This document shows, one piece after another, positions 42,520-51,335 of a stretch of 64,000 bases of DNA. Where the stretch lies: positions 3,905,501 to 3,969,500 of the forward strand of contig CP106741.1 of NCBI GenBank assembly GCA_030323305.1, written 5' to 3'. Under the pieces are notes generated by a model, which saw nothing but the letters and a program-made list of their open reading frames with translations, did not search any database and was not told the DNA's origin. Position 1 is the stretch's first letter; every line of letters starts with the position of its first letter. The DNA is from Paenibacillus sp. CC-CFT747. GTDB lineage: Bacteria; Bacillota; Bacilli; Paenibacillales; NBRC-103111. The position numbers and the translations under genes were made by a program.

Positions 42520-43485
42520 ATGACAGCTTTTCCTATTGCCGAACGGGAGCCTATCCGGATCGCCATGCTGGGCATGGTGGATGGAAACGGCCATCCCTAT
42601 TCCTGGAGCGCCATGTTTAACGGCTACGATCCCGAGGAGATGGCGGCTTGTCCTTATCCGGCCATTCCCGCTTACCTAAATAAGGAGCCTAAGGAAACGC
42701 TGCAGATCAGCGGAGCGAGAGTTACCCATATTTGGACGGACGACCCGGAGGATGCGGTTCGTGTTTCGCGCGCTTCTCTTATTCCTCATGTGGTGGAAAG
42801 GCCGGAGGAGGTCTTAGGTCAAGTCGACGCGGTTATCGTGGCGACCGATAAGGGGCACGAGCATGTCGCCCGCTGCCGGCCTTTCGTCGAGGCGGGACTG
42901 CCGGTATTCGTCGATAAGCCCCTTGTGGATAAGGAAGAGGATCTGCAGACGTTCTCCCGCTGGGTGGCCGAAGGCCGGCCGATCCTCTCCTCGAGCTCGA
43001 TGCGGTACTGCAAAGAGTACCTCCCGTATCAGCTGTCAACGAACAATCTTGGCTCCATCCGCTTCGCCACGATTACCACCCCGAAAAGCTGGGAGCGATA
43101 CGGCATTCATGCGCTGGAAGGGATCTATCCTATCCTTGGCCCGGGTTTCCTTTCGGCGCGGAATACAGGGAGCCAGGACCGAAATATCGTTCATTTCAAG
43201 CATGCAAGCGGCGCGGATGTCGTAGTGGCGGCGGTCAGCGACATGTACGGGTCGTTCGGCGTTCTGCAATTATGCGGAACGCAGGATCACGCCACGGTAG
43301 CCATCAAGGATTCCTTCTACTCGTTCAAGGCTCAGCTTCAGGCATTCGTGAATTACTTGCGGACCGGGAACCGCCCGTTTCCATTCTCGGAAACAACAGA
43401 GCTGATGAAGATGGTGATTGCGGGCATCCGCAGCCGGGAAGAGGGAGGCCGGGAAGTGAGGCTGGACGAAATCAGCGCGCTTTAG
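42520..43485 (+). CDS. Gfo/Idh/MocA-family oxidoreductase
   Basis: ~321 residues, intact. N-terminal Rossmann part (RIAMLGMVDGNGH; DAVIVATDKGHEHVARCRPFVEAGLPVFVDKPLV, where the EKP-type Lys is in DKP) and a C-terminal alpha/beta sheet domain. Members oxidise or reduce sugars or cyclitols with NAD(P). First enzyme after the importer, so it likely acts on the imported sugar. Start ATG 42520; GTG 42517 is also possible. Confidence 0.85.
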   Translation: MTAFPIAEREPIRIAMLGMVDGNGHPYSWSAMFNGYDPEEMAACPYPAIPAYLNKEPKETLQISGARVTHIWTDDPEDAVRVSRASLIPHVVERPEEVLGQVDAVIVATDKGHEHVARCRPFVEAGLPVFVDKPLVDKEEDLQTFSRWVAEGRPILSSSSMRYCKEYLPYQLSTNNLGSIRFATITTPKSWERYGIHALEGIYPILGPGFLSARNTGSQDRNIVHFKHASGADVVVAAVSDMYGSFGVLQLCGTQDHATVAIKDSFYSFKAQLQAFVNYLRTGNRPFPFSETTELMKMVIAGIRSREEGGREVRLDEISAL

Positions 43486-43521
43486 GAAGAAATAGGCTCG
43501 CATTCAAGGAGGAGAGCAGGG

Positions 43522-44340
43522 ATGAAGGAAACGAAATGGGCGATGAGACCGAGCCGCGTGCTGGAGAAAATGCGCGGAGGGGGTGGCGCTCTGTACCAAG
43601 CTGAATCTGGGAGATTCCCGGGTGGCCGAAATGGCGGCCATGTCGGGCTTCGACTGCATCTGGACGGATATGGAGCATGTTCCGAATGATTGGTCCGCTG
43701 TCGAGAAACAGATTCTGGCCGCCAAAGCATATAACGTCGACATCGTCGTCCGGGTGGCCCGGGGAGCTACAGCGATCTGGTTAAGCCGCTTGAGATGGAT
43801 GCGACAGGCATCATGGTCCCCCATATCATGAGCCTGGCCGACGCCCAGTCGGTCGTGCGCCAAACCAAATTCCATCCGCTCGGCCGAAGGCCGGTCGACG
43901 GGGGCAACGCGGACGGTGCTTTTTGCAAGATCGATTTTCTGGATTATTTGCAGCAGGCCAACGAGCAGCGGTTCAATATTCTGCAGATCGAGGACCCCGA
44001 ACCAATGGACGAATTGGAGGAGATTCTGGCCCTTCCCGGGCTGGATATGATCTTCTTCGGTCCCGGTGATTTCAGCCAAGGAATCGGAGCCCCGGGCCGG
44101 TTCGATCATCCCGCCCTTCTGGAAGCACGCAGACGCATTGCCGAGCGGGCCGCCGTTCACGGCAAATTCGCCGGAACCGTAGGCGGGACGGGCAATTGGG
44201 ACGAACTGGTCGATCTCGGCTACAGCTTCATCAGCGTGGGAGCGGATGTCGTGGGGCTTGGCCAGTATTTCAGCCAATTGGTAGGCGATATTTCCCATAA
44301 TAAGCAGAAGCGGCCGGGTGGCCTTTATGAAGGGCGGTAA
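43522..44340 (+). CDS. HpcH/HpaI-family aldolase
   Basis: ~272 residues. Family blocks: FDCIWTDMEHV, DATGIMVPHIMS, RRPVDGGNADG, LQIEDPEPM (metal Glu/Asp) and GPGDFSQGIGAPG. Such class II aldolases split 2-keto-3-deoxy acids into pyruvate and an aldehyde. Frame breaks near 43577-43583 (one base extra or two missing) and at the G-run 43761-43764. Its presence suggests that the operon oxidises a sugar to a keto-deoxy acid. Confidence 0.85.
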
Positions 44341-44343
44341 ACG

Positions 44344-45126
44344 ATGAGTATCTTCAACAGCTTCTCCTTGGAAGGCAAGGTAGCGCTTGTAACAGGCGGC
44401 GCCGGCAAGTACGGCCGCCAGATCACGAAGGCGTTGGTGGAAGCGGGGGCCCGAACGTATATCTCGAGCCGGCGAAGAGATCAACTCTCCGCTATCGAGA
44501 ACGAGTTCCATTCGGAGGGCTGCTCGATTCGCGCTCTCTATATGGAGCAGGAGGACGAAGCCTCCATTCTCGCCATGCGCGACGAAATCGTCTCCACCGA
44601 AGGACGCTTTGATATTCTGGTCAACAATGCGGTGGCCCGGACGATGTCCGGCTGGGACGATTCGGCGGAATCCTTCGCGAGAAGCATGACGGCCAATGCG
44701 ACGGGCCTGTTCCTGATTACGCGGGCCTTCGGCGATGTCATGGCGGAACAGGGGAGCGGGTCGATTATCAACATAGGCTCCATCCAAGGAATGATCGGCC
44801 CGGACGGCCAGTTGTATGAAGGGCTGGACTTCCATGGTTTTGTGCCCGATTACTTTTTTCATAAGGGCGGTATGATCAACTTTACCCGGTTTGCGGCGGC
44901 TTATTACGGTCCTCGTCAGGTGCGGTGCAACTGCATCAGCCCCGGCGGCTTCTGGACGGAGCGAACTCCGGAGGAATTCGTGAAACGATACAGCGCCCGC
45001 ACTTTTCTGAACCGGATGGCAGGAGAATCCGATCTGATGGGAGCCGTTATCTTCCTGGCTTCCGACGCTTCCCTGTACATAACCGGAACGAACCTTCCGG
45101 TGGACGGCGGCTACACAGCGAAGTAA
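44344..45126 (+). CDS. Short-chain dehydrogenase/reductase 1
   Basis: 260 residues, intact; starts 3 nt after the aldolase stop. TGGAGKYG dinucleotide motif, NNAV, and the C-terminal NLPVDGGY. The catalytic Tyr/Lys position reads YFFHKGGM where YxxxK is usual, with Tyr 4 before Lys (YFFHK). Likely a sugar or sugar-acid dehydrogenase in this operon. Confidence 0.85.
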   Translation: MSIFNSFSLEGKVALVTGGAGKYGRQITKALVEAGARTYISSRRRDQLSAIENEFHSEGCSIRALYMEQEDEASILAMRDEIVSTEGRFDILVNNAVARTMSGWDDSAESFARSMTANATGLFLITRAFGDVMAEQGSGSIINIGSIQGMIGPDGQLYEGLDFHGFVPDYFFHKGGMINFTRFAAAYYGPRQVRCNCISPGGFWTERTPEEFVKRYSARTFLNRMAGESDLMGAVIFLASDASLYITGTNLPVDGGYTAK

Positions 45127-45142
45127 AAGAGGAGGCAAGCGG

Positions 45143-45918
45143 ATGGAGCCATTCTTTTCATTGGACGACAAGGTCGTCATCCTCACAGGGGAAGCGGGTT
45201 TCTTGGCACTCCCTTGACGGAAGCGATAGCGGCCTGCGGGGCAACCGCAGTGGTAGCCGATCGGGCTGAGTTTCGGGGGCAAACGGCGGATCCCGAACGC
45301 ATTCAGTTTCGGGAATGCGACGTCTCGGACACCGAGTCCATCCGACGGACCTTTCGGGCGGTCAAAGAACAATACGGCCATATTGACGTGCTGATCAACG
45401 CGGCCACCTACGGAGCCGGCTACGGCAAGCAGGGGACCGTGGATGCCATGTCGGACGAAGACTGGTTCAAGGGTATGGATGGAGCGGTCGGTACCGCCTT
45501 TCGCTGTATCCGTGAGGTGATTCCGTATCTTGAGGAGAATGGCGGCGGAAGCATCGTCAACTTCGCCTCGATGTATGGAATGGTTTCCCCCGATCCCCAC
45601 ATCTACGGAGACAGCGGAGCGAACAATCCGGTCAATTACGGCGCAGGGAAAGCGGCGGTCATCCAGTTGACCAAGTACTGCGCAGGGCATCTGGCGCCCA
45701 AGAAGATTCGGGTCAACTGCATTTCGCCCGGTCCGTTTCCGAATACGGCGGTCCAGCAGGATTCGGCGTTTCTTCGTCAGTTGAGCGAGAAGACGATGCT
45801 CGGGCGCACCGGAAGAGCGGAGGAGCTAATCGGCCCAGTGCTTTTGCTGGCGTCTTCCGCCTCCAGCTTCATGACCGGGGCGAATCTCGTGGTGGACGGC
45901 GGCTGGACCGCCTGGTAA
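45143..45918 (+). CDS. Short-chain dehydrogenase/reductase 2
   Basis: ~258 residues, ATG after GAGGAGG. Restoring one G in the run 45188-45191 gives TGGSGFLGTP, the dinucleotide motif. Then INAATYG, NFASMYGM and YGAGKAA (catalytic Tyr-x3-Lys), ending NLVVDGGW. Paralogue of the preceding SDR; the two may act in sequence. Confidence 0.85.
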
Positions 45919-45960
45919 CGGGTGCCGGCTTCCGAATCTTATGGCCTAGGAGGGAAAGAG

Positions 45961-46746
45961 ATGAAATTAACCGAGGAGCAAATCGGTTTTTACCGGGAAA
46001 ACGGTTATTTAACCGGTCTGCCTCCCGTCTTCACGGGAGACAAATTAACCGAGCTGCAGCAAGGATACAAGCGGATAGCCGGTCTGCTGCAGGAAGACGA
46101 GAACCCGTCGGATATTATGCAATGGCACCGAACGAGCCGATGGCTTTACGATGTGGCAGTCGAGCCTCAGCTGCTTGACTACGTCGAAAGCTTGCTGGGC
46201 CCTAATTTCTATTTGTGGGGCAGTGAATTTATTGTGAAGGCTCCCCACTCACCGAAAATCGTCCCTTGGCACCAGGATGCTTACTATTGGCCGCTTTCTC
46301 CGCATAATACGGTAACCGTCTGGATAGCGTTATGGGATGTGGATGAAGAGAACGGCGCGATGCAGGTCATTCCGAAATCCCATAAAGCGGGCATCATCAA
46401 GCACCGGCTGGCCGGTGACGATTCCGTATTGTCCTTCGAGCTGGAGCAGGGCCGCTTCAGCACGGAGGATGCCGTAACGATGAGCATCCCGGCCGGCGGG
46501 TGCTCCCTGCATGACGACGCGATCGTGCATGGCTCGTCCGGCAACGATTCGGACCGCTGGCGGGTGGGCTACATCCTGCGCTACTCGGCAACCGAAGTCC
46601 GCTGCGACCTGGAGCGCAACCCGGCCTTTTTGAGCTATCTGGTCCGGGGAGTTGACGAGTTCGGGCATAATCCGCAGGGCGTGATTCCGGTAGAGCCGTT
46701 CGGCCGCCCCGCGTTTTCCAAACGGATACGCCAAACATCGGAGTAG
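45961..46746 (+). CDS. Phytanoyl-CoA dioxygenase (PhyH) family protein
   Basis: ~261 residues, intact; ATG at 45961 after AGGAGGG. Fe(II)/2-oxoglutarate fold: PWHQDAYYW gives His-x-Asp, and LHDDAIVHGSSGN gives the distal His; WIALWDVDEENGAMQVIPKSH is typical of the family. It presumably hydroxylates or oxidatively removes a substituent from the sugar handled by this operon (inference). Confidence 0.85.
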   Translation: MKLTEEQIGFYRENGYLTGLPPVFTGDKLTELQQGYKRIAGLLQEDENPSDIMQWHRTSRWLYDVAVEPQLLDYVESLLGPNFYLWGSEFIVKAPHSPKIVPWHQDAYYWPLSPHNTVTVWIALWDVDEENGAMQVIPKSHKAGIIKHRLAGDDSVLSFELEQGRFSTEDAVTMSIPAGGCSLHDDAIVHGSSGNDSDRWRVGYILRYSATEVRCDLERNPAFLSYLVRGVDEFGHNPQGVIPVEPFGRPAFSKRIRQTSE

Positions 46747-46758
46747 GAGGGACGTTCC

Positions 46759-47609
46759 ATGAAAGTGATGACCATTTATGCCCATCCCGCGGACACGATT
46801 ACGAACTGCGGAGGCACCCTGGCGCTTCATGCCAAGCGGGGGACGAAGTCGTCGCCCTTATCCTGACGCACGGCGGGCGGCTCCATCCGAACAAGTACGC
46901 GGAGGAGTGGAGAAAAGAAAATCCCGATGAAGCTCTCGTACAGGCGGGCTTGGAAGAAATCGCGCTCAACAAACGGCGGGAGCTGGAGCGCGCGGCCGAG
47001 CACATCGGCATTTCGAAGCTGATCCTACTCGATTACGACGACAATTACTCCACCGTGCAGGAAGACATTGTCAACCGGATTGCCGAGGAGCTTTCCAAGG
47101 AACGGCCGGATATAGTGATCTGCGATTATCCGATGAACCCGGCGTTTCATAATCCCCATACCCTGGCGACCCAAATGGCGTTTGCCGCCCTAAGCAAAGT
47201 GTCGCTCTATTTGAGAAATCTGGACGGTCACGAAGAATTTCAAGTGAAACAGATTTTTCTTACTACCCTTCCGGTAAGTCCGATGGACGGGTTAAGCTTG
47301 AACGGCCTGCGCAACGACGTGTTCGTGGACATCACTCCGGTCGTGGGAGAGAAGGTCAGGGCCATGGATGAGTTCAAAAGCCAGGGCTACAGCGGTCTTT
47401 TTGCCAGGAAATTAATCGAATCCTTCAACGGCGAATACGGCCGGGCGGCGGGAGTCAATTATGCCGAAGGCTTCTACCGGGTGTACAACGAGACGCACGA
47501 TCATCTCCCGCTTACGGAAGCGGCCAAGCGCAGCGACCTTCTGACCCGGCACTTGACGTACTCGACGATGAACCTGCGCGCCATGTACCCGGTGGCGGAG
47601 GAGAGTTGA
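46759..47609 (+). CDS. PIG-L/LmbE-type deacetylase-like protein with altered motif
   Basis: ~283 residues. The N-terminal zinc motif reads AHPAD instead of AHPDD: the metal His and second Asp remain, but the first Asp, the catalytic base in MshB-type enzymes, is Ala. FHNPHTL provides the later His pair. Frame break at the G-run 46838-46842. Family enzymes deacetylate N-acetylglucosaminyl groups; this one may be inactive or act otherwise. Last gene of the operon. Confidence 0.75.
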
Positions 47610-47644
47610 GAAATCATCATACCGACGAATTTCCAATAAATCAG

Positions 47645-47674
47645 GTCAACCAGAGTCTTCTGGTTGGCTTTTTT
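47645..47674 (+). terminator. Operon terminator, copy 2 of a repeated hairpin
   Basis: GTCAACCAGA, loop GTCT, TCTGGTTGGC (47659-47668), then six T. Near-identical to 38958-38989, including the preceding AATCAGG. Confidence 0.85.
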
Positions 47675-47857
47675 GTGTGGATAAATCGGTCTTCGATCAA
47701 AAATGGTGGGCATTCACAAAAAAGAAGACGGCCAAAAACCGCTAATGTATATCGAAGCAAGCCTTGTAGATTTCCCTGGGCAGCCCCTCGTGCTACATTG
47801 AAGGCCGAAAGTTCATCTCATTTAAACGGAGGGATCAAATGAAGAAAGGAGGTACCC

Positions 47858-48774
47858 ATGCATTCAAGAGCGCAGCGGTGGCGCAAGCATTGGGAACGGG
47901 ACAAATATTTATATCTGCTTCTCGTCCCGGTCGTCTTGTACTTTGTAATTTTTAAATATTTGCCGATGCTGGGCGAGGTCATGGCTTTTAAAAATTACCG
48001 GTTATCGGAAGGAATATGGGGAAGTCCCTGGGTAGGACTGGATCAGTTCCGAAAGCTTTTCACCAGCCGGGACTTTGTTCAGATCTTGAGGAACACGCTT
48101 CTGTTGAATGTGTACAGTCTTGTTTTTGCCTTTCCGGTTCCGATCCTGCTCGCTCTCATGCTGAACGAAGTCCGGTCGGAAATGTACAAAAGGGTCCTGC
48201 AAAATTTTCTTTACATTCCTCACTTCATGTCATGGATTGTACTCGGCGGGATCGTGATTGCGCTCTTGTCGCCGAGTACGGGTGTCATCAACGCGATTCT
48301 GAAGGGGTTCGGGCTCGAACCGGTCTACTTCATGGCGAGCACCTTCTGGTGGCCGATTACGTTCGTCGGCTCCAGCATATGGCGGGAGGCCGGCTTCGGA
48401 ACCATCCTGTTCCTGGCGGCCATGGCTGCGATCAATCCGCAGCTGTATGAAGCGGCGGCCATAGACGGAGCGGGCAAGCTGCGGCAGGTATGGCATGTGA
48501 CGCTTCCGGGAATCCGGAGCACCATAGCCATTCTGCTTGTCCTCCAGGTAGGACGGATGATGGATGTCGGCTTCGAGCAGGTCTACTCCCTGCAAAATTC
48601 AACGGTGGCCAGCGTGGCTGAGGTCATCAGCACCTATGTGTACAAGCGGGGGATCGTAGGCCTGCAGTACAGCTATACGACGGCGCTCGGCTTGTTCCAA
48701 TCGGTCGTATCGTTACTTCTTGTCATTTCGGTCAATCGCTTAATCCGGGCGATGGGGGAGAGGGGTTGTGGTAG
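47858..48774 (+). CDS. ABC permease, LplB type
   Basis: ~305 residues; ATG after AAAGGAGG. EAA loop YEAAAIDGAGKLRQVWHVTLPGI; six membrane segments. As written the frame runs on into the next permease, but one G restored in the run 48762-48765 gives the normal end RGLW and a TAG at 48772-48774, one base before the next ATG. Confidence 0.87.
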
Positions 48775-48775
48775 C

Positions 48776-49644
48776 ATGGTTCAATCATCCGGATGGTTCC
48801 GGGCGCTGAATGCGATCCTGCTGGCGTGCTTCGCCTGCGCCACCTTGTTTCCTTTTCTTAACATCATGGCCGTATCCTTCAGCAGCAGCCGCGCCATCAA
48901 CGCCGGTGAGGTGTCGGTATGGCCCATTGAGCTGAGCTTCGATGCCTATCACAACCTGATTGCCGACGGACAGCTTCTTGTGGCGATGAAGAACACGGTC
49001 CTTCTTACCGTTGTCGGTACGGCCCTTAATATGCTCTTCACCGTTCTAGCGGCATATCCCCTCTCGAAGAGGCGCCTGAAGGGGCGTAACTTCCTGCTGA
49101 TGGCGATCCTGTTTACGATGCTTTTCGGCGGCGGGCTGATTCCGAATTTTCTGCTGGTCAGCACGTTGGGCTTGCTCAATTCCTATTGGGGGCTTTGGCT
49201 TCCCGCGCTGATCAGCGCGTATAACATGTTTGTTCTGAAATCTTTTTTGAAGGACTGCCCGAAGAGCTGGAGGAATCCGCCGCCATCGACGGAGCCAGGG
49301 ATTTATCGATTCTGTGGAAAATTATCCTCCCCTTTCCCTGCCGGTTATGGCCGCCTTGACATTGTTTTACGCGGTTGGCTGGTGGAACTCGTATATGAAT
49401 GTGCTCATTTACATCAAAAGCACGGATAAACTATCCCTTATGGTTAAGCTGTATCAAATGATGCAGAACATCGGACCCGAGCTGCTCAGCACCACGAACG
49501 GCGAGGGGTCTCGCAGGCTACCATCACGCCGGAAGGTGTCCGGGCCGCTTCGATCGTCTTATCCATTCTTCCGATTCTGTGTGTGTATCCGTTCCTGCAG
49601 AAGCATTTTGTCAAGGGGTTCTGATGGGCTCCGTAAAAGGATGA
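48776..49644 (+). CDS. ABC permease, YtcP/LplC type
   Basis: ~290 residues. Four base losses: T-run 49243-49248, C-run 49329-49332, G-runs 49505-49508 and 49615-49618. Repaired, it reads FFEGLPEELEESAAIDGARDL, then ILPLSLPVMAALTLFYAVGW, and ends VKGVLMGSVKG, the usual C-terminus. The densest cluster of breaks in the window. Confidence 0.83.
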
Positions 49645-49704
49645 TTTTCCAGACGCTTGCAGCCACATGGTAAAAAAGTATGTTGGATAACAAGGAGGAG
49701 TCAA

Positions 49705-51309
49705 ATGAACATGTCAGTCAAAAAATGGACCCTGGCGGCCCTGCCCGTCTGCCTTGCCGCCGCGGTCGTGGTGTCCGGATGCTCCAAAGGCACCGATTCA
49801 TCGGGCGCCGCCGGCGGTCCATCCCCGGCGGACGGCAGGCAGGAAGAAAAATACGACAAGCTGCCGAAGGACGTCAGCATCTCGATGTTTGACCGGGGAC
49901 AGGTGTCGAGCGACGAAGGAACCTACGAGGAGAACCGCTGGGTCAAGTGGATCCGGGAGCAGTCCGGCATCCAATTGAAAGTCGTGCCGGTTCCGCGGAA
50001 TCAGGCGCAAGACAAGCTGAACGTCCTGATTGCCTCCAACCAGGCCCCCGATCTGATTTGGGAATACGACCGCAACTATATCGGCAACCTGGTGACCCAA
50101 GGGGTTATTCAGCCCATCGACGAATATATTGACAAATACAGCACGTCCTATAAAAAATATTTGCAGGAAAACCCAGAGTTGAAGCCGTATATTACCTTTG
50201 ATGGGAAAATATATGCGGTTACGACGAAGAGGACCATCAGCACGGTAGCCAACCATGGAATATGGATTCGTAAGGATTGGCTGGATAAGCTGGGGCTGAA
50301 GGCGCCAAAGACAATGGAGGAATTTATCGCGGTCGCCCAGGCGTTCAAGGACCGGGATCCGGACGGCAACGGCAAAGCGGATACCGTGCCGATTATCGGC
50401 TACACAACCGGCGATGTGTATGCGGCCATGTTCGGCGTAGACTGGGTGGATTGGTATCTGGAAGACGGGAAGATGAAATACGGCCCGACGCTTGACCGGT
50501 ACGGCGACGCCCTTGCGGCGGAGAAAACCATCTATGATCTCGGACTAGCGGACAAAGAATACTTCACGGACAAAGACAATTCCAGAGCCAAGCAGCTGTG
50601 GACGACGGGCAAGGCCGGCATTTGCTTGTGCCAATGGGGCGGGACGACCACGACGATGAACCGGGATCTGCTCGCGAACAACCCGAATGCCGAGCCGGTT
50701 CCGCTGGAGCCTGTCGCAACCAAATACGGAAAGTACGGTTTATACCAGGAAACCCCCGCTTATATTTACGTGACGTTTAACAAGAACATGAAAAACCCGA
50801 AAGCCGCCGTTCAATATTTGGATTGGCTGATGGACAAAGGCTGGTTTACGTTATCGAACGGCAATGAAGGGGTTCATTATAAGCTTGTGAATGGCATTCC
50901 ACAGAAAACCGATGCCGATAAATTCAAGAAGGAAGTTCAGTACGCGAACGAATATGCGGTGCTGCGGCCGATGACAGAGAAGCCGGAGGATCTGCTGATT
51001 AAGGCGGCTCAGGATCCTCTGTCCCAAAAGCTCGCCAAATTGGAATCGGAGTCGCTGACGATCGCGACCAAGAACAAGTTCAGGCGGGACATTCCCTATC
51101 AGCCTAATATTATAGAAATCAACGAGCTGAAAGCCTCCTTCCAGAAGACGATCGATGAGATCCGGGCGAAGTCGGTTACCCAAGGGAAGAACTATTCGGC
51201 CGAGAAGGCGATCGAGGATATCCGCAAGGAGTGGAAGCGTTTGGGCGGAGATAAGGCGGAGCAGCAGGCTCAGGATTGGTACGAGAAGAACAAAACCAAT
51301 TTTAAATAA
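49705..51309 (+). CDS. ABC importer solute-binding lipoprotein (LplA-like)
   Basis: 534 residues, intact. ATG at 49705 after AAGGAGGAG. Lipobox VSGC; mature domain with WVKWIREQSGIQLKVVPVP, NQAPDLIWEYD and DPDGNGKADTVPI, typical of the LplA/YtcQ group. Placed after, not before, its permeases. Confidence 0.9.
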   Translation: MNMSVKKWTLAALPVCLAAAVVVSGCSKGTDSSGAAGGPSPADGRQEEKYDKLPKDVSISMFDRGQVSSDEGTYEENRWVKWIREQSGIQLKVVPVPRNQAQDKLNVLIASNQAPDLIWEYDRNYIGNLVTQGVIQPIDEYIDKYSTSYKKYLQENPELKPYITFDGKIYAVTTKRTISTVANHGIWIRKDWLDKLGLKAPKTMEEFIAVAQAFKDRDPDGNGKADTVPIIGYTTGDVYAAMFGVDWVDWYLEDGKMKYGPTLDRYGDALAAEKTIYDLGLADKEYFTDKDNSRAKQLWTTGKAGICLCQWGGTTTTMNRDLLANNPNAEPVPLEPVATKYGKYGLYQETPAYIYVTFNKNMKNPKAAVQYLDWLMDKGWFTLSNGNEGVHYKLVNGIPQKTDADKFKKEVQYANEYAVLRPMTEKPEDLLIKAAQDPLSQKLAKLESESLTIATKNKFRRDIPYQPNIIEINELKASFQKTIDEIRAKSVTQGKNYSAEKAIEDIRKEWKRLGGDKAEQQAQDWYEKNKTNFK

Positions 51310-51335
51310 GACAGAGCGATAAGGGGGAACAGGAG

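Noticed and set aside
43504-45690. 728-codon open frame on the minus strand
   Set aside because: Antisense to the aldolase and two SDR genes, whose motifs are clear; no domain in the antisense product.
47858-49429. Single protein fusing two ABC permeases
   Set aside because: One G restored at 48762-48765 yields the normal RGLW end and a TAG just before the second ATG, so the fusion is an artefact.
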